Below are positions 40,227-50,391 of a DNA stretch of 64,000 nucleotides, piece by piece. The notes beneath the pieces are model-generated. The model did not search any database and was not told the origin of the DNA. It saw nothing but the letters and a program-made list of their open reading frames with translations. Made by a program: the position numbers and the translations under genes. The first letter of the stretch is position 1. Every line of letters begins with the position of its first letter. This stretch comes from JACDER01 sp963842575 (GTDB lineage: Bacteria; Actinomycetota; Thermoleophilia; Gaiellales; Gaiellaceae): the NCBI GenBank assembly GCA_963842575.1, contig CAWJGS010000004.1, positions 248,001 through 312,000 of the forward strand, in the 5' to 3' direction.

Positions 40227-42141
40227 GCTCAGGCGCGCAGGCCTCGGTTCGCTCGGCGACGGCCGTCTTGTCGAACGGGTCGAGCACGGTGGCCTGCTCG
40301 AGGAAGGCGCAGGCGGTCTTCCGGTCGCCCGCCTGCAGCTCGAAGTCGCCGAGGTTGAACCAGGGCTCCGGGTTGTCCGGCTGGTCGCGCACGGCACGGG
40401 CGTAGGCGCGCTGCGCCTCGGCGAGACGGCCGCGGAGCGTCTCCGCCAGGCCGAGCGCGTACAGCGGCTCGAGCGCGAGCGGGTTGAGCGAGTGCGCGCT
40501 GCGGGCGTCCGCGGCAGCATTCGCGAAGTCGAGCCGGCCGATCGCCGCGTTCGCGTCGTCCGTCTTCCGCACCGATAGCCACGGAAGGACGAGCGACGCC
40601 ACTGCGACGCAGACGACGGCGGCCGCGCCCAGCGCCCAGCCGGGGGAGGCCTCCTCCTGTCGCACGGGACGCGTCGTGAGCACGCCCACGACAAAGAAGA
40701 GGAAGCCGCTGACCGCGACGAAGTCCCAGTCCACGTCGACGAGCGACTGGACGACGTACGCGCCGGCGGTCAGCGCGAGGGCGAGCGCCGCGAGTCGCTC
40801 GGGGCCGGTCGCGCGGCGGACGGTCCGTATGGCGACGAGCACACCCGCGACCGCCGCGCCCAGGAGCAGGAGAAAACCCACGATCCCGGTGTCGCTCAGC
40901 GCCTGCAGGAACAGGTTGTGAGGCTGCGTGACGAAGATCGGCGTCGTCCGCTCGAGCAAGTTCACGAGCTGGAACGTGTTCGCGCCCCTCCCCTTACCGG
41001 GCGCGTCCTCGAACGAGCTCCACGCCTCGTTCCACCACATCCAGCGGTTGTTCGAGCTGAGGGAGGGGATGCGGCCGGACGACTGCGAGGGGACGTCTTT
41101 GGCGCTGGTGAAGTCGTGCCAGCGCGCCTCGATCCACGGCTCCGGGCCCCCGGCGCGCGCGACCGACGCTATGAGGCCGGCACACGCGACCGCGACGAGC
41201 ACGATCGCCGTGACGCGGACGGCCGTACGACGGATCCGCGGGGACGGCCCCGGCCGCCCGAGCAGCCAGTACGCGGCCCACCCGACGGCCGCGGCGGCTA
41301 GGAGCAGCACCGGGGCGAAGATCGCGCCGTCGTGCCGGCGGACGGAGTACGCCTGGCCGTCGTCGGTGATCCCCGGGCTGAGAAAGGCGTAGACGAGGAC
41401 GGGAACCGCCGCGAGGACCGCGAGCCCGAGGACGGCCAGCGACTCGAACGCTGTCCCGCTCAGCACGATCCACGCGAGCGCGGCCAGCGCCGTCACGGCG
41501 ATCCCGCTGCGCGAGTACGTCAGGACGACGGCCACAAGCGCGCCGAAGAGGAGAACGGCGCCGGCCGCGCGGGCGACCCGGCCGCGCGCCCGGTCGGTGG
41601 CGAGCCAGAGTCCGAGGACGGCCGCCGCCGCGCACAGCAGCGCAAGCGCGTTCCAGTAGCCGACCGGCGAGCGGAGGCGCGCGACCTCCTCCCCTCCCGC
41701 GACGAGCGATGGGAACACCTTTCCCGCCAGCGCCCATGCGATCACGGCGCCGAGCGCGACCGCGAGCCCCGTCGCGACCGTGCGCCGCGATGCGACCGCC
41801 CCGACGCACAGGCCGACGACGGCGAATCCGATGTAGGCCAGCTCGCGGTTGAAGAGGTTCCAGGACAGGTCGGGCGCGATCGACCACCAGACCGAGAGCC
41901 CGCTCCACGCGACGAAGCCGCCCAGGAAAGCGAAGAACGCCAGGCCCGGCCCGTCCAGCCCCGGCCGCGGCAGCAACCCGGCCAGCACCGCGACGGCGAG
42001 CCCGCCCGCCACGAACAGCGCCGTCAGGGCGACCGGCAGGAAGTCGACGTCATCCGTTCCGCCGCCGAAGAAGAGGGCGGCGACCATGAGCCCGGCGGCC
42101 GCGGCGAGGACCAGGGCGGAAGCGTTGAAGCGACGGTTCAC
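40216..42141 (-). CDS. O-antigen-ligase-like polytopic membrane protein with C-terminal TPR
   Basis: About 641-aa membrane protein. It has roughly 12 hydrophobic helices, a Wzy_C/O-antigen-ligase signature near YWNALALLCAAAAVLGL and the large periplasmic loop with HNLFLQALSDTGIVGFLLLL, then a soluble C-terminus with TPR-like repeats (PLYALGLAETLRGRLAEAQR, EPWFNLGDFELQAGDRKTA). Such proteins ligate or polymerise surface glycans. GTG 42141 starts VNRRFNASALVLAAAAGLMV; the frame is open further but that part has no protein character. It is divergent from the secreted glycosidase-like gene. Confidence 0.85.
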   Translation of the reverse strand: MNRRFNASALVLAAAAGLMVAALFFGGGTDDVDFLPVALTALFVAGGLAVAVLAGLLPRPGLDGPGLAFFAFLGGFVAWSGLSVWWSIAPDLSWNLFNRELAYIGFAVVGLCVGAVASRRTVATGLAVALGAVIAWALAGKVFPSLVAGGEEVARLRSPVGYWNALALLCAAAAVLGLWLATDRARGRVARAAGAVLLFGALVAVVLTYSRSGIAVTALAALAWIVLSGTAFESLAVLGLAVLAAVPVLVYAFLSPGITDDGQAYSVRRHDGAIFAPVLLLAAAAVGWAAYWLLGRPGPSPRIRRTAVRVTAIVLVAVACAGLIASVARAGGPEPWIEARWHDFTSAKDVPSQSSGRIPSLSSNNRWMWWNEAWSSFEDAPGKGRGANTFQLVNLLERTTPIFVTQPHNLFLQALSDTGIVGFLLLLGAAVAGVLVAIRTVRRATGPERLAALALALTAGAYVVQSLVDVDWDFVAVSGFLFFVVGVLTTRPVRQEEASPGWALGAAAVVCVAVASLVLPWLSVRKTDDANAAIGRLDFANAAADARSAHSLNPLALEPLYALGLAETLRGRLAEAQRAYARAVRDQPDNPEPWFNLGDFELQAGDRKTACAFLEQATVLDPFDKTAVAERTEACAPEPKP

Positions 42142-42179
42142 GGGAGGAGAAGCCTGCCAGGCCGCTAATCTGGGCGTCG

Positions 42180-43619
42180 GTGCGGCGCTTCTTTGTGATC
42201 GTCCTGTTCGCATTGCTCCTGGCCGCGCCCGCGCAGGCGGGCGGGCCGAGCATGCTCGTCGGCGCAAACGACGGACTGATGCTGCGCACGAGCCTCGTCG
42301 AGGCGAAGGCGAACATGGCGCTGGCCAAGCTGGCCGGCTTCCGCGCGGTCAACCTTCACGCCTTCTGGTGGCCGGACGTGCGCGAGCCGCGCGAGTACGA
42401 CCAGCAGACGCTCGGGAACCTCGCCGCAGCGTCGCGCCTGCTCGGCGTCCCCGTCTTCGTCGCGGTGACGAACACGCGCGGGCGGTACACGCCGCAGGAC
42501 GACGACCAGCGGACGCAGTTCGCCGAGTTCGCCAGGAACGTCGCCAGGGACTTCCCCTCGTTCACCCGGATCATCGTCGGCAACGAGCCCAACCTGAGCA
42601 ACTTCTGGCAGCCGCAGTTCGACTCGAAGGGAGGCGACCTCGCCGCGCTCAACTACGAGAAGACGCTGGCGAGGACCTACGACGCGCTCAAGTCGCTCAA
42701 CAAGAAGATCACCGTGATCGGCGGCGCGGTCTCGCCGCGCGGGCACGACGATCCGCACCTGAGCAGCAAGTCGCACTCCCCCACGGTCTTCATCCGCGAC
42801 CTCGGCAAGTTCTACCGCTCGAGCGGCCGCAAGAGGCCGATCATGGACTGGCTCGCCTTCCACCCCTACGGCTCGAACTCCAGCGAGCTGCCGAGCACAC
42901 GGCACGAGACGGGAACGAACATCACGCTCGCCGACTACACCAAGCTCGTGAAGGTGCTCGGCCAGGCGTTCGACGGGACGAAGCAGGTCGGCTCGAAGAT
43001 CCCGATCGTCTACGACGAGTACGGCATCCAGTCGACCATCCCCAAGAAGAAGGCGAGGAAGTACACCGGCAGGGAGCAGGCCTCGACGAAGCCCGTCTCC
43101 CCGGCCATGCAGGGTCAGCGCTACAAGGAGGCGCTCGGCATCGCGTTCTGCCAGCCGACCGTGAAGGCGATGTTCCTCTACCACGCCTTCGACGAGCCCG
43201 GGATGACGGAGTGGCAGTCCGGCCTCTACTACGTCGACCACACCGCGAAAGCGAGCCTCCCGATCGTCCGGCAGGCCTTCCAGGAAATCCAGCGCGGCGT
43301 GATCGCGCGCTGCCCGGGGATGAAGCTCAGGGTGAATGCCAAGGTCGCCTTCCAGGTTCCGAAAGGCGGTCGCGGCGGCATCCGGTTCAAGCTCAGCTGC
43401 AATCTCGACTGCCAGTACACGTCCAGCGTGATCGACCTGTCCAGCCGCAAGAGCATCCTGGCCGTCCTCGGCAAGGCGATCGGCGGGAAGACGAAGACGG
43501 TGAAGATGCCGGCGCGCCCGCTGCAGAAGGGTCGTTACCGCGTGGTGGTTTCCCTAGTCGCCGCCGTCAATCCGGGACCCGCCAGCCGCAAGGCGAGCCC
43601 ACCTTTCACGGTTCGCTGA
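42180..43619 (+). CDS. Secreted glycoside-hydrolase-like (beta/alpha)8 protein
   Basis: 479-aa exported protein. The signal peptide (FFVIVLFALLLAAPAQA) leads into a TIM-barrel domain of clan GH-A style: LHAFWWPDVREP, the acid/base candidate E in IIVGNEPNLSNFW (about residue 139), and the nucleophile candidate E in IVYDEYGIQS (about 281). The C-terminal about 100 residues form a beta domain (FKLSCNLDCQYTSSVIDLSS). It is likely to act on the surface polysaccharide made by its neighbours; the family number cannot be fixed. GTG start, divergent from the O-antigen-ligase-like gene. Confidence 0.82.
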   Translation: MRRFFVIVLFALLLAAPAQAGGPSMLVGANDGLMLRTSLVEAKANMALAKLAGFRAVNLHAFWWPDVREPREYDQQTLGNLAAASRLLGVPVFVAVTNTRGRYTPQDDDQRTQFAEFARNVARDFPSFTRIIVGNEPNLSNFWQPQFDSKGGDLAALNYEKTLARTYDALKSLNKKITVIGGAVSPRGHDDPHLSSKSHSPTVFIRDLGKFYRSSGRKRPIMDWLAFHPYGSNSSELPSTRHETGTNITLADYTKLVKVLGQAFDGTKQVGSKIPIVYDEYGIQSTIPKKKARKYTGREQASTKPVSPAMQGQRYKEALGIAFCQPTVKAMFLYHAFDEPGMTEWQSGLYYVDHTAKASLPIVRQAFQEIQRGVIARCPGMKLRVNAKVAFQVPKGGRGGIRFKLSCNLDCQYTSSVIDLSSRKSILAVLGKAIGGKTKTVKMPARPLQKGRYRVVVSLVAAVNPGPASRKASPPFTVR

Positions 43620-43708
43620 CACACGAACCGGCGTTGGTGCCGGTGCCTTAACATTTGGCTCACACGCTGCTGTTTACATGAGTCGCGTGGAGGGGAGAGT
43701 CCGAACAG

Positions 43709-44176
43709 ATGAGAACCATCGTCATAAGTGCCGTGCTCGCGGCCGTTGCTGCTCTTGCGCTCGGGGCGGGCTCCGCCTCGGCCAAGTCGTGCGGCGCGGC
43801 CGTGATCAACGACTGGTACGTGGACGGGACGATCGACAAGCAGTACCCGGCGCAGTGCTACCGCGAGGCTCTCACCCGCGTCCCCGAGCAGGCGAAGATC
43901 TACTCCGATCTCCCCGAGCAGCTCGACCGCGGGCTCCGGACCGCGCTCACGCGCCATGGCGTGCTCAGCACGAAGACGACGATCACCCGCCCGTCCCGCT
44001 CGACCGCGGGGCATCGCGGGCCGATCCAGCGCGTCCTCGGCGAGCTCGGCCCTGACAAGGCGGATTCGATTCCGATTCCGCTCGTGATTTTGGGAGGCGT
44101 GGCCCTTCTCCTCATCGCGGCCGGCGCCGCCAGCGTGATCGTTCGACGGCTCAACGGCCGCCGGAACACGCCCTAG
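43709..44176 (+). CDS. Secreted, C-terminally anchored protein of unknown function
   Basis: 155-aa protein with an N-terminal signal (VISAVLAAVAALALGAGSAS), an exported middle with two Cys (KSCGAAVINDWYVDG, AQCYREAL) and one C-terminal membrane helix (LVILGGVALLLIAAGAASVI) with a basic end. It resembles small surface proteins displayed by a C-terminal anchor. GGAGGGGAGAG lies 20-30 nt upstream of ATG 43709. Its stop codon forms the base of the RNA-like element that follows. Confidence 0.75.
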   Translation: MRTIVISAVLAAVAALALGAGSASAKSCGAAVINDWYVDGTIDKQYPAQCYREALTRVPEQAKIYSDLPEQLDRGLRTALTRHGVLSTKTTITRPSRSTAGHRGPIQRVLGELGPDKADSIPIPLVILGGVALLLIAAGAASVIVRRLNGRRNTP

Positions 44177-44338
44177 GAGGGTTCGGCGGGATATTGCGCG
44201 TCGTCGGGGCGCGCCGCGTGGTTCGTGGCCACGGACGCAGGACGCGTTCGTATCGGGAATACGGACGCGTCCGAGGACATGCGCCACGGGCCGCGCGGCG
44301 CGTTCCGGCGGCACTGTCCATATTCCGCCGAACCCTCC
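44176..44338 (+). ncRNA. Structured RNA-like element, copy 2, upstream of nrdJ
   Basis: 163 nt folding into one long arm. The outer stem 44176-44194 pairs with 44320-44338 (19 bp, one G-U). Stem 44206-44229 pairs with 44283-44306 (24 bp, five G-U). An internal loop CACGGACGCA (44230-44239) / GAGGACATGC (44273-44282) is identical to copy 1. A 14-bp hairpin 44240-44253 / 44259-44272 has loop CGGGA. The stems differ from copy 1 with pairing kept (for example CGTGGC/GCCACG here versus TGAGGC/GCCTCA). It ends 74 nt before the nrdJ ATG. Not recognised as a cobalamin riboswitch, because no B12 box is visible. Confidence 0.72.
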
Positions 44339-44412
44339 CTTGTCCGTCCGACGCCATCCCCAATATGCGCGGTCCGTCTGGCAGGGGGCCGGAACTAGAC
44401 TTGGGAGGACAA

Positions 44413-47169
44413 ATGGCGTCGGCAGAACACGATATTCAGACCGTCGAGCAGGTCGAGAACACGGTCGTCCAGGAGGACGCAACCGTCGCAGTGAAGCGGT
44501 ATTTCACGATTCCCGGCCGCGACCCGTTCGACGAGATCGAGTGGGAGATCCGCGACGCCTTCATTCCCGGCAAGGACAAGCCCGCGTTCGAGCAGAAAGC
44601 CGTGGAGTTCCCCAAGTTCTGGTCCCAGACGGCCACCAACATCGTCGCGCAGAAGTACTTCCGCGGCCGCATGTCCTCTCCCGAGCGCGAGACGAGCGTC
44701 AAGCAGATGATCGGCCGGATCGTCACCACGGCCGGCGCAGTGGGGCCGTGAGGGCGGCTACTTCGCCGACGAAGACGAGGCCGTCACCTTCGAGGCCGAG
44801 CTGAAGGCGATCCTCGTCAATCAGCTCGCCTCCTTCAACTCCCCCGTCTGGTTCAACGTCGGCTTCGAGGAGAAGCCACAGTGCTCGGCGTGTTTCATCC
44901 TCTCGATCGAGGACTCGATGGAGTCGATCCTCGACTGGATCCGCCGCGAGGGCGTCATCTTCCGCGGCGGCTCGGGCTCGGGCGTCAACCTCTCCAAGCT
45001 GCGCTCCTCGAAGGAGCAGCTCTCGAAGGGCGGCTACGCCTCCGGGCCGGTCTCCTTCATGCGCGGCGCCGACGCGTCCGCCGGCACGATCAAGTCCGGC
45101 GGGAAGACGCGGCGCGCGGCCAAGATGGTCGTCCTCGACGTCGACCATCCCGACATCGAGCAGTTCATCTGGTGCAAGGCCCACGAGGAGGAGAAGGCAC
45201 GCGTCCTCGAGCAGGCCGGCTACGACATGTCCCTGAACTCCGAGGACTGGGCGTCGATCCAGTACCAGAACGCGAACAACTCCGTCCGCGTCACCGACGC
45301 CTTCATGGAGGCCGTCGCCGCCGGCGCCGACTGGAACCTCACCGCCCGCACCGACGGCCAGGTGGTCGAGACGCGCGACGCGCGCGACCTGCTGCGGCAG
45401 ATGGCCGAGGCGGCATGGAAGTGCGCCGATCCGGGCGTCCAGTACGACACGACGATCAACGCGTGGCACACGCTGCCGAACACGTCGCGGATCAACGCGT
45501 CCAACCCGTGCTCGGAGTACATGTCGATCGACGACTCCGCGTGCAACCTTGCGTCGATCAACCTGATGAAGTTCCGCCGCGAGGACGGCGAGTTCGACGT
45601 CGAGGCCTTCGAGCACACCGTCGACACGATGTTCCTCGCGCAGGAGATCTTCGTCGGGTACTCCTCGTATCCCACGCCCGAGATCGAGGCGAACGCGAAG
45701 TCGTACCGCCAGCTCGGGCTCGGCTACGCGAACCTCGGCGCGCTGCTGATGGCGCGCGGGCTGCCGTACGACTCGGACGAGGGTCGCGCCTACGCGGCCG
45801 CGATCACGGCGCTGATGACCGGGCGCGGGTACCGGAAGTCGTCGGAGATCGCCGCTCGGATGGGCCCGTTCGCGGGGTACCAGCGCAATGCCGCGGCGAT
45901 GCTCGGCGTGATGGCCAAGCACCGCGCGGCCGTCGGGAACATCGAGCACTCCGACTCGGTTCCTGTCGGATCTCCTGTCCGCGTGCCGCCGCGCCTGGGA
46001 CGACGCGCTGGATCTCGGTGAAGTCCACGGCTACCGGAACGCGCAGGCGACGGTTTTGGCACCGACCGGGACGATCAGCTTCATGATGGATTGCGACACG
46101 ACCGGCGTCGAGCCCGACTTCTCTCTGGTGAAGTCGAAGAAGCTCGTCGGCGGCGGCGAGATCACGATCGTGAACAAGACCGTGCCGATGGCGCTGGAGA
46201 AGCTGGGGTACTCCCCGGCGGAGGGCAGCGAGATCGTCGCGTTCGTGGACGAGCGGAACACGATGATCGGCGCGCCGTACGTGAAGGCCGAGCACTACCC
46301 GGTGTTCGACTGCGCGATCGGCGAGCGGGCCATCCACTACATGGGCCACGTGAAGATGATGGGCGCCGTCCAGCCGTTCATCTCGGGCGCGATCTCGAAG
46401 ACGGTCAACCTGCCCGAGACGGTGACGGTGGACGACGTTGCCGAGGTGCTCAAGGACGCGTGGCGCCTCGGCGTCAAGGCGATCGCGATCTACCGCGACA
46501 ACTGCAAGGTGGCGCAGCCCCTGTCCGGCAAGGACAAGGACGCGGCCGTCGCCGTCCCGCCCGTCCCGCTGACGCTGCGGCGCCGGCTACCGGAGGACCG
46601 CACCGAGGTCGGCCGCAAGTTCCAGGTCGGCGACTACGAGGGCTACCTCCACGTGGGGCTGTACGAGGACGGGACGCCGGGCGACATCTTCTGCGACGTG
46701 GCGAAGGTCGGGACGACGCTCCAGGGCCTCGTGAACTCGCTGATGATCTCGGTCTCGCTGGGCCTGCAGTACGGCGTGCCGCTCGAGGTGTACGTCTCGA
46801 AGTTCGCCCACATGCGCTTCGAGCCGGCCGGGCTGACGAACGACGCGGACATCCGCACCGCCAAGTCGATCGTCGACTACATCTTCCGCTGGATGGGGAA
46901 GAAGTTCCTGACGGTCGACCAGCAGGAGGAGATCGGGATCCTCTCGCCCGAGGTGCGGGCGCGGCTGGCGCAGGGGTACGCGAACGGCGGACGCCGCACC
47001 TGTCGCCGAGGCCGCGGCCGCGCCGGCCGACGCAGCTCCTCCGGGCCAGACCGCGCTGTTCAATGCCTGGGAGGACGCGGTCGAGTGCTCCAAGTGCGGC
47101 GGCCGGATGGTCCGCACCGGTTCCTGCTACACGTGCCGGGACTGCGGGACGAACACCGGCTGTAGCTAA
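44413..47169 (+). CDS. nrdJ: Adenosylcobalamin-dependent (class II) ribonucleotide reductase, three frameshifts
   Basis: Reduces ribonucleotides to deoxyribonucleotides using coenzyme B12. ATG 44413 follows TTGGGAGGA. Segments in order: N-terminal (VAVKRYFTIPGRDPFDEIEW), catalytic core (FNSPVWFNVGFEEKPQCSAC, NPCSEYMSIDDSACNLASIN, TVLAPTGTISFMMDCDTTGV) and the C-terminal zinc ribbon (CSKCGGRMVRTGSCYTC, CGTNTGCS). The frame breaks three times: near 44745 (GAVGP stop versus WGREGGYFADE), near 45965 (EHSDSVPVG versus DLLSACRRAWDDA) and near 46985 (YANGG then APVAEAAAAPAD). The repaired length of about 919 aa is normal. Three lesions in an otherwise perfect housekeeping gene point to sequence errors. 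Confidence 0.9.
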
Positions 47170-47212
47170 CTCCCTCTTGCTCGGGACCACGGCGCGGTCC
47201 TAGAATCGTCCC

Positions 47213-48152
47213 GTGGCTGCCGCAGAGCGAGACGACGACATTCGGAGCTCGTGCTTTGCATCGCTTGGCGGTTCTGCAGGCGAAGTGCGGGCTCGACGTC
47301 CCGTACAAAGGCAGTCTTGCGCAGGCTTCAACTTCCGCGGCAACCGAGTTCCGTTCCTGCCGCACCTGAAGGGCATCTATCCGCGCTCAGGCACAGCGCG
47401 GGCCGGCCGCGCTCTCGATTGTCGACAGCTCGTACAAGTCGCCGCTATGGAGACGAGGAAACCGAGGACGGCGTCTCGATACGCGATACCGAGCCGGGAT
47501 CGATCGATCAGCCGGACAACCGTCGCGCTTCGGGCCGCGCATGTCCCTGCAGGTACCGCTCGTCGTACTTCGTCGGCACGCGTCCTGGACCAGTACCGGC
47601 CCTTCTTCCCGCGCTTCATCACCGAAGATGACCCGCCGAGCGTCCGTGTGCTCGACGTGCAAGGGCAAGATGGTCGGCGTCGTTCGAGGAGCTGGAACCG
47701 TCCTCCCATGCGGATCGAGATCGATTCGCCAGTACGTGACGTCCGCGAGATGAAGGCAGCGCGATGCATCAGGCGCGCTTCCGAGGTCGCAGTTCTCCCG
47801 GCGTATCGAGATCAGTGCGCGATCTGTCAGCTTGGCGAGGTCCGACTCCTCGACGCGACGCACATCATTGGGGACGCAGAGGAAGCCGGCGAGCCGCTGA
47901 TCAGCAACGGACTCAGCCTGTGCTCGATCCACCACCGCTCATTCGATGCCGACCTGGTCGGCGTCTCGCCCGACTACCGCGTGCACGTCTCTCCTCGGCT
48001 GCTAGAGGACGACGATGGCGCCGATGCTCGAAGCTCTTGAAAGGCTTCGAGGGCCACGCGATCGAGCTACCGCGACGCGTCGCCTGGCGACCGGACCGGA
48101 GCGACTCGCGCAGCGCTTCGAGCGTTCCAAGCATCCGCATGAGAGGAGAACA
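47213..48152 (+). pseudogene. HNH endonuclease (restriction-endonuclease-like), heavily frameshifted
   Basis: The order of conserved blocks is intact but spread over all three frames: LAVLQAKCGLDVPYKGSLAQ, GFNFRGNRVPFLPHLKG, then AALSIVDSSYKSP, SIDQPDNR, YFVGTRPG, and the HNH core YRDQCAICQLGEVRLLDATH with LCSIHHRSFDADLVGV, ending KGFEGHAIELPRRVAW. At least five frame changes occur in under 1 kb. The HNH core itself (C-x-x-C ... H ... HH) is undamaged. It may be a true decaying gene or a locally poor stretch of sequence. Confidence 0.7.
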
Positions 48153-48312
48153 TGAACGGGGACGTCAGACTGCGTTGTGGCTCTGCGAGCCGCGGTCGAG
48201 GACCGCGCATGAACATGGAACACGATTGCTCACGCTCGGTTATCTGGCGCGGCTGAGCGAGCGGCCGACATCGTCGCTGCGAAGGCCTACGGCCTCAAAT
48301 AGGATCGGCGGC

Positions 48313-49418
48313 ATGAAGACGCGCGCCGCCGTCCTCGAGGAGTTCGGCCAGCCGCTCGAAGTGCAGGAGCTCGACCTCGCGGAGCCGAAGGACGGCGAGG
48401 TCCTCGTCCGCCTCGTCGCCTGCGGCGTCTGCCACACCGACCTCTTCACGGCCTCCGGCGCCGATCCGTCCGGCTACAAGCCGACCGTCCTCGGCCACGA
48501 GGGCGCGGGCGTGGTCGAGAAGATCGGGCCGGGCGTGAAGGACGTCCGGGAGGGCGACCACGTCGTCACCCTCTTCTCGCCGCAGTGCCGCGAGTGCATC
48601 CACTGCCTCGACCCGCGCACGAACCTCTGCCTCGCCATCCGCGAGCAGCAGGGCCAGGGCTACCTGCCGGACGGCACCACGCGCTTCTCGCGCGACGGCG
48701 AGCCGGTCCGGCACTTCATGGGGACGTCGACCTTCTCCGAGTACACGGTCATGCCCGAGATCGCGCTCGCGAAGATCAACCCCGAGGCGCCGCTCGACCG
48801 CGCCGCGCTCTTCGCCTGCGGGCTCTCGACCGGGCTCGGCGCGGCGATGAACACGGCCAAGGTGCAGCCCGGTTCGACCTGCGTCGTCTTCGGCGCCGGG
48901 ATGGTCGGCCTCGGCGCGGTCGCGGGCTGCCGGCTGCAGGGGGCGGAACGGATCGTCGCCGTCGACCGTTCCGAGGGCCGGCTCGAGCTCGCCAAGGGCC
49001 AGGGCGCAACCGACACGTCGTCGGCGGCCCCGACGCCGTCCAGCAGATCCTCGACATGACCGACGGCTTCGGCGCCGACTACACGTTCGAGGCAACCGGG
49101 AACGTGAACGTCATGCGCCAGGCGGTCGAGGCCGCGCGCATGGGCTGGGGACTCGCCACCGTCTGCGGCGTCGCCGGCAAGGGCGAGACGCTGGACGTCG
49201 TCCCGCGCTTCCTGATCACCGGCCGCCGCGTCGCCGGCTCGTCCTTCGGCGGCGTCAAGGGACGCGACCAGGTGCCGCAGCTGATCGAGCGCTACCTCGC
49301 GGGCGACATCGACGTCGATCCGTTCGTCTCCCACAAGCTCACGCTGGACGAGGTCAACAAGGGCTTCGAGCTGATGGAGGCGCAGGACGGAATCCGATCC
49401 GTGATCGACTTCGGTTAG
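48313..49418 (+). CDS. Zinc-dependent alcohol dehydrogenase (class III-like), frameshifted
   Basis: About 368-aa medium-chain dehydrogenase. Catalytic zinc ligands are in CGVCHTD, GHEGAGVVEKIG and the late LFACGLSTG; the structural zinc has four Cys in CRECIHCLDPRTNLC; the NAD fold is VFGAGMVGLGAVAG. The frame breaks near 49015: ELAKGQGATDT is followed in the next frame by VVGGPDAVQQILDMTDGFGA, and the rest (SSFGGVKGRDQVP) is intact. Substrate could be formaldehyde-thiol adduct or longer alcohols. Confidence 0.87.
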
Positions 49419-49421
49419 GCG

Positions 49422-49862
49422 ATGTCGTCCGCGGACAACAAGGCGATCGTCAGGCGCTTCTACGAAGAGGTCTGGAACAAGGGCAACGTCGACGTCGCCG
49501 ACGAGGTCTTCGCCCCCGACTACGTCCGCCACGACTCGCGGCCGACCGACCCTCCGCCGGGTCCCGAAGGACAGAAACGGATCGCCGCCGACTTTCGCAG
49601 CGCGTTTCCGGATCTGCGCTGGGAGGTGGATTTCGTGGTCGCGGAGGACGACTTCGTCGTCGGCCGCTGGACCGCGTCCGGCACGCATCTCGGGCGGTGG
49701 GGTGCGCTCGAGCCAACCGGACGCGCAATGAGGTTTTCTGGAGTCAACATCTTCCGCTTCGAAGGCGGAAAGGTCGTCGAGATCTGGAACCACCGGGACG
49801 ACCTCGGTCTCATGGAGCAGCTCGGCGCGCCGATCTACGCGGGAGCGCGCTCCAGCGCGTGA
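49422..49862 (+). CDS. SnoaL-like ester cyclase / NTF2-fold protein
   Basis: 146-aa SnoaL-family protein (NKAIVRRFYEEVWNKGNVDV, YVRHDSRPTDPPPGPEG, FPDLRWEVDFVVAEDDFVVG, NIFRFEGGKVVEIW). Fold and pattern match polyketide-cyclase-like proteins found singly in many actinobacteria, without fixed substrate. It starts 4 nt after the alcohol dehydrogenase stop and overlaps the next gene by 4 nt (GTGA). Confidence 0.88.
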   Translation: MSSADNKAIVRRFYEEVWNKGNVDVADEVFAPDYVRHDSRPTDPPPGPEGQKRIAADFRSAFPDLRWEVDFVVAEDDFVVGRWTASGTHLGRWGALEPTGRAMRFSGVNIFRFEGGKVVEIWNHRDDLGLMEQLGAPIYAGARSSA

Positions 49863-50391
49863 TCGTCGAAGTGACAGGCTCGGAGGCGATCCGCCTCCTG
49901 CCCGAGCTCGTCGATGTCTACCGTGCCGCCTTCACCGTCGCGCCGTACGACGAGGACGAGTCGTCCGTCGCTCGCTTTCGCGACGAGCAGCTCCCGAACG
50001 GCACGCACAGCGTGAGGGTTTCCGCTGCGTCGTCGCCCGCGAGGACGAGCAGATCGTCGGCTTCGCGTACGGCTACACCGGCCGCCGCGGGCAGTGGTGG
50101 ACGGACTACGTGGCTGAACGAGTCCCGCAGGAACTCGCGGATGAATGGCTGGACGGCCACTTCGAATTCGTCGAGCTCGCGGTCGATCCCGATCAGCAGG
50201 GCCGCGGGCTCGGCGGCGCGCTCCACGACGCGCTCCTCGCCGGCCTCCCCCACGCCCGCGCCCTCCTCTCGACCTGGCGCGACGAGGTACCCGCACGCCG
50301 CCTTTACCTAACACGCGGGTGGACAGTGCTCCAGGAGGAGCTCGACCCGAGCTCTTCCCTGCTCGGGCTCGATCTGCGCATACTTCGCTGA
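49859..50391 (+). CDS. GNAT acetyltransferase, frameshifted
   Basis: About 177 aa when repaired. GTG 49859 gives IVEVTGSEAIRLLPELVDVY and RFRDEQLPNGTHS; the frame then fails near 50010 and continues as EGFRCVVAREDEQIVGFAYG. The acetyl-CoA motif is VELAVDPDQQGRGLGGALHD and the end is YLTRGWTVLQEELDP. The acceptor is unknown. It is coupled to its neighbours by overlaps of 4 nt upstream and 1 nt downstream. Confidence 0.82.

Noticed and set aside
44176..44338. Cobalamin riboswitch upstream of the B12-dependent nrdJ
   Set aside because: Attractive by position, but the B12 box and the GGGAA...CCGC core of cobalamin riboswitches are not visible.
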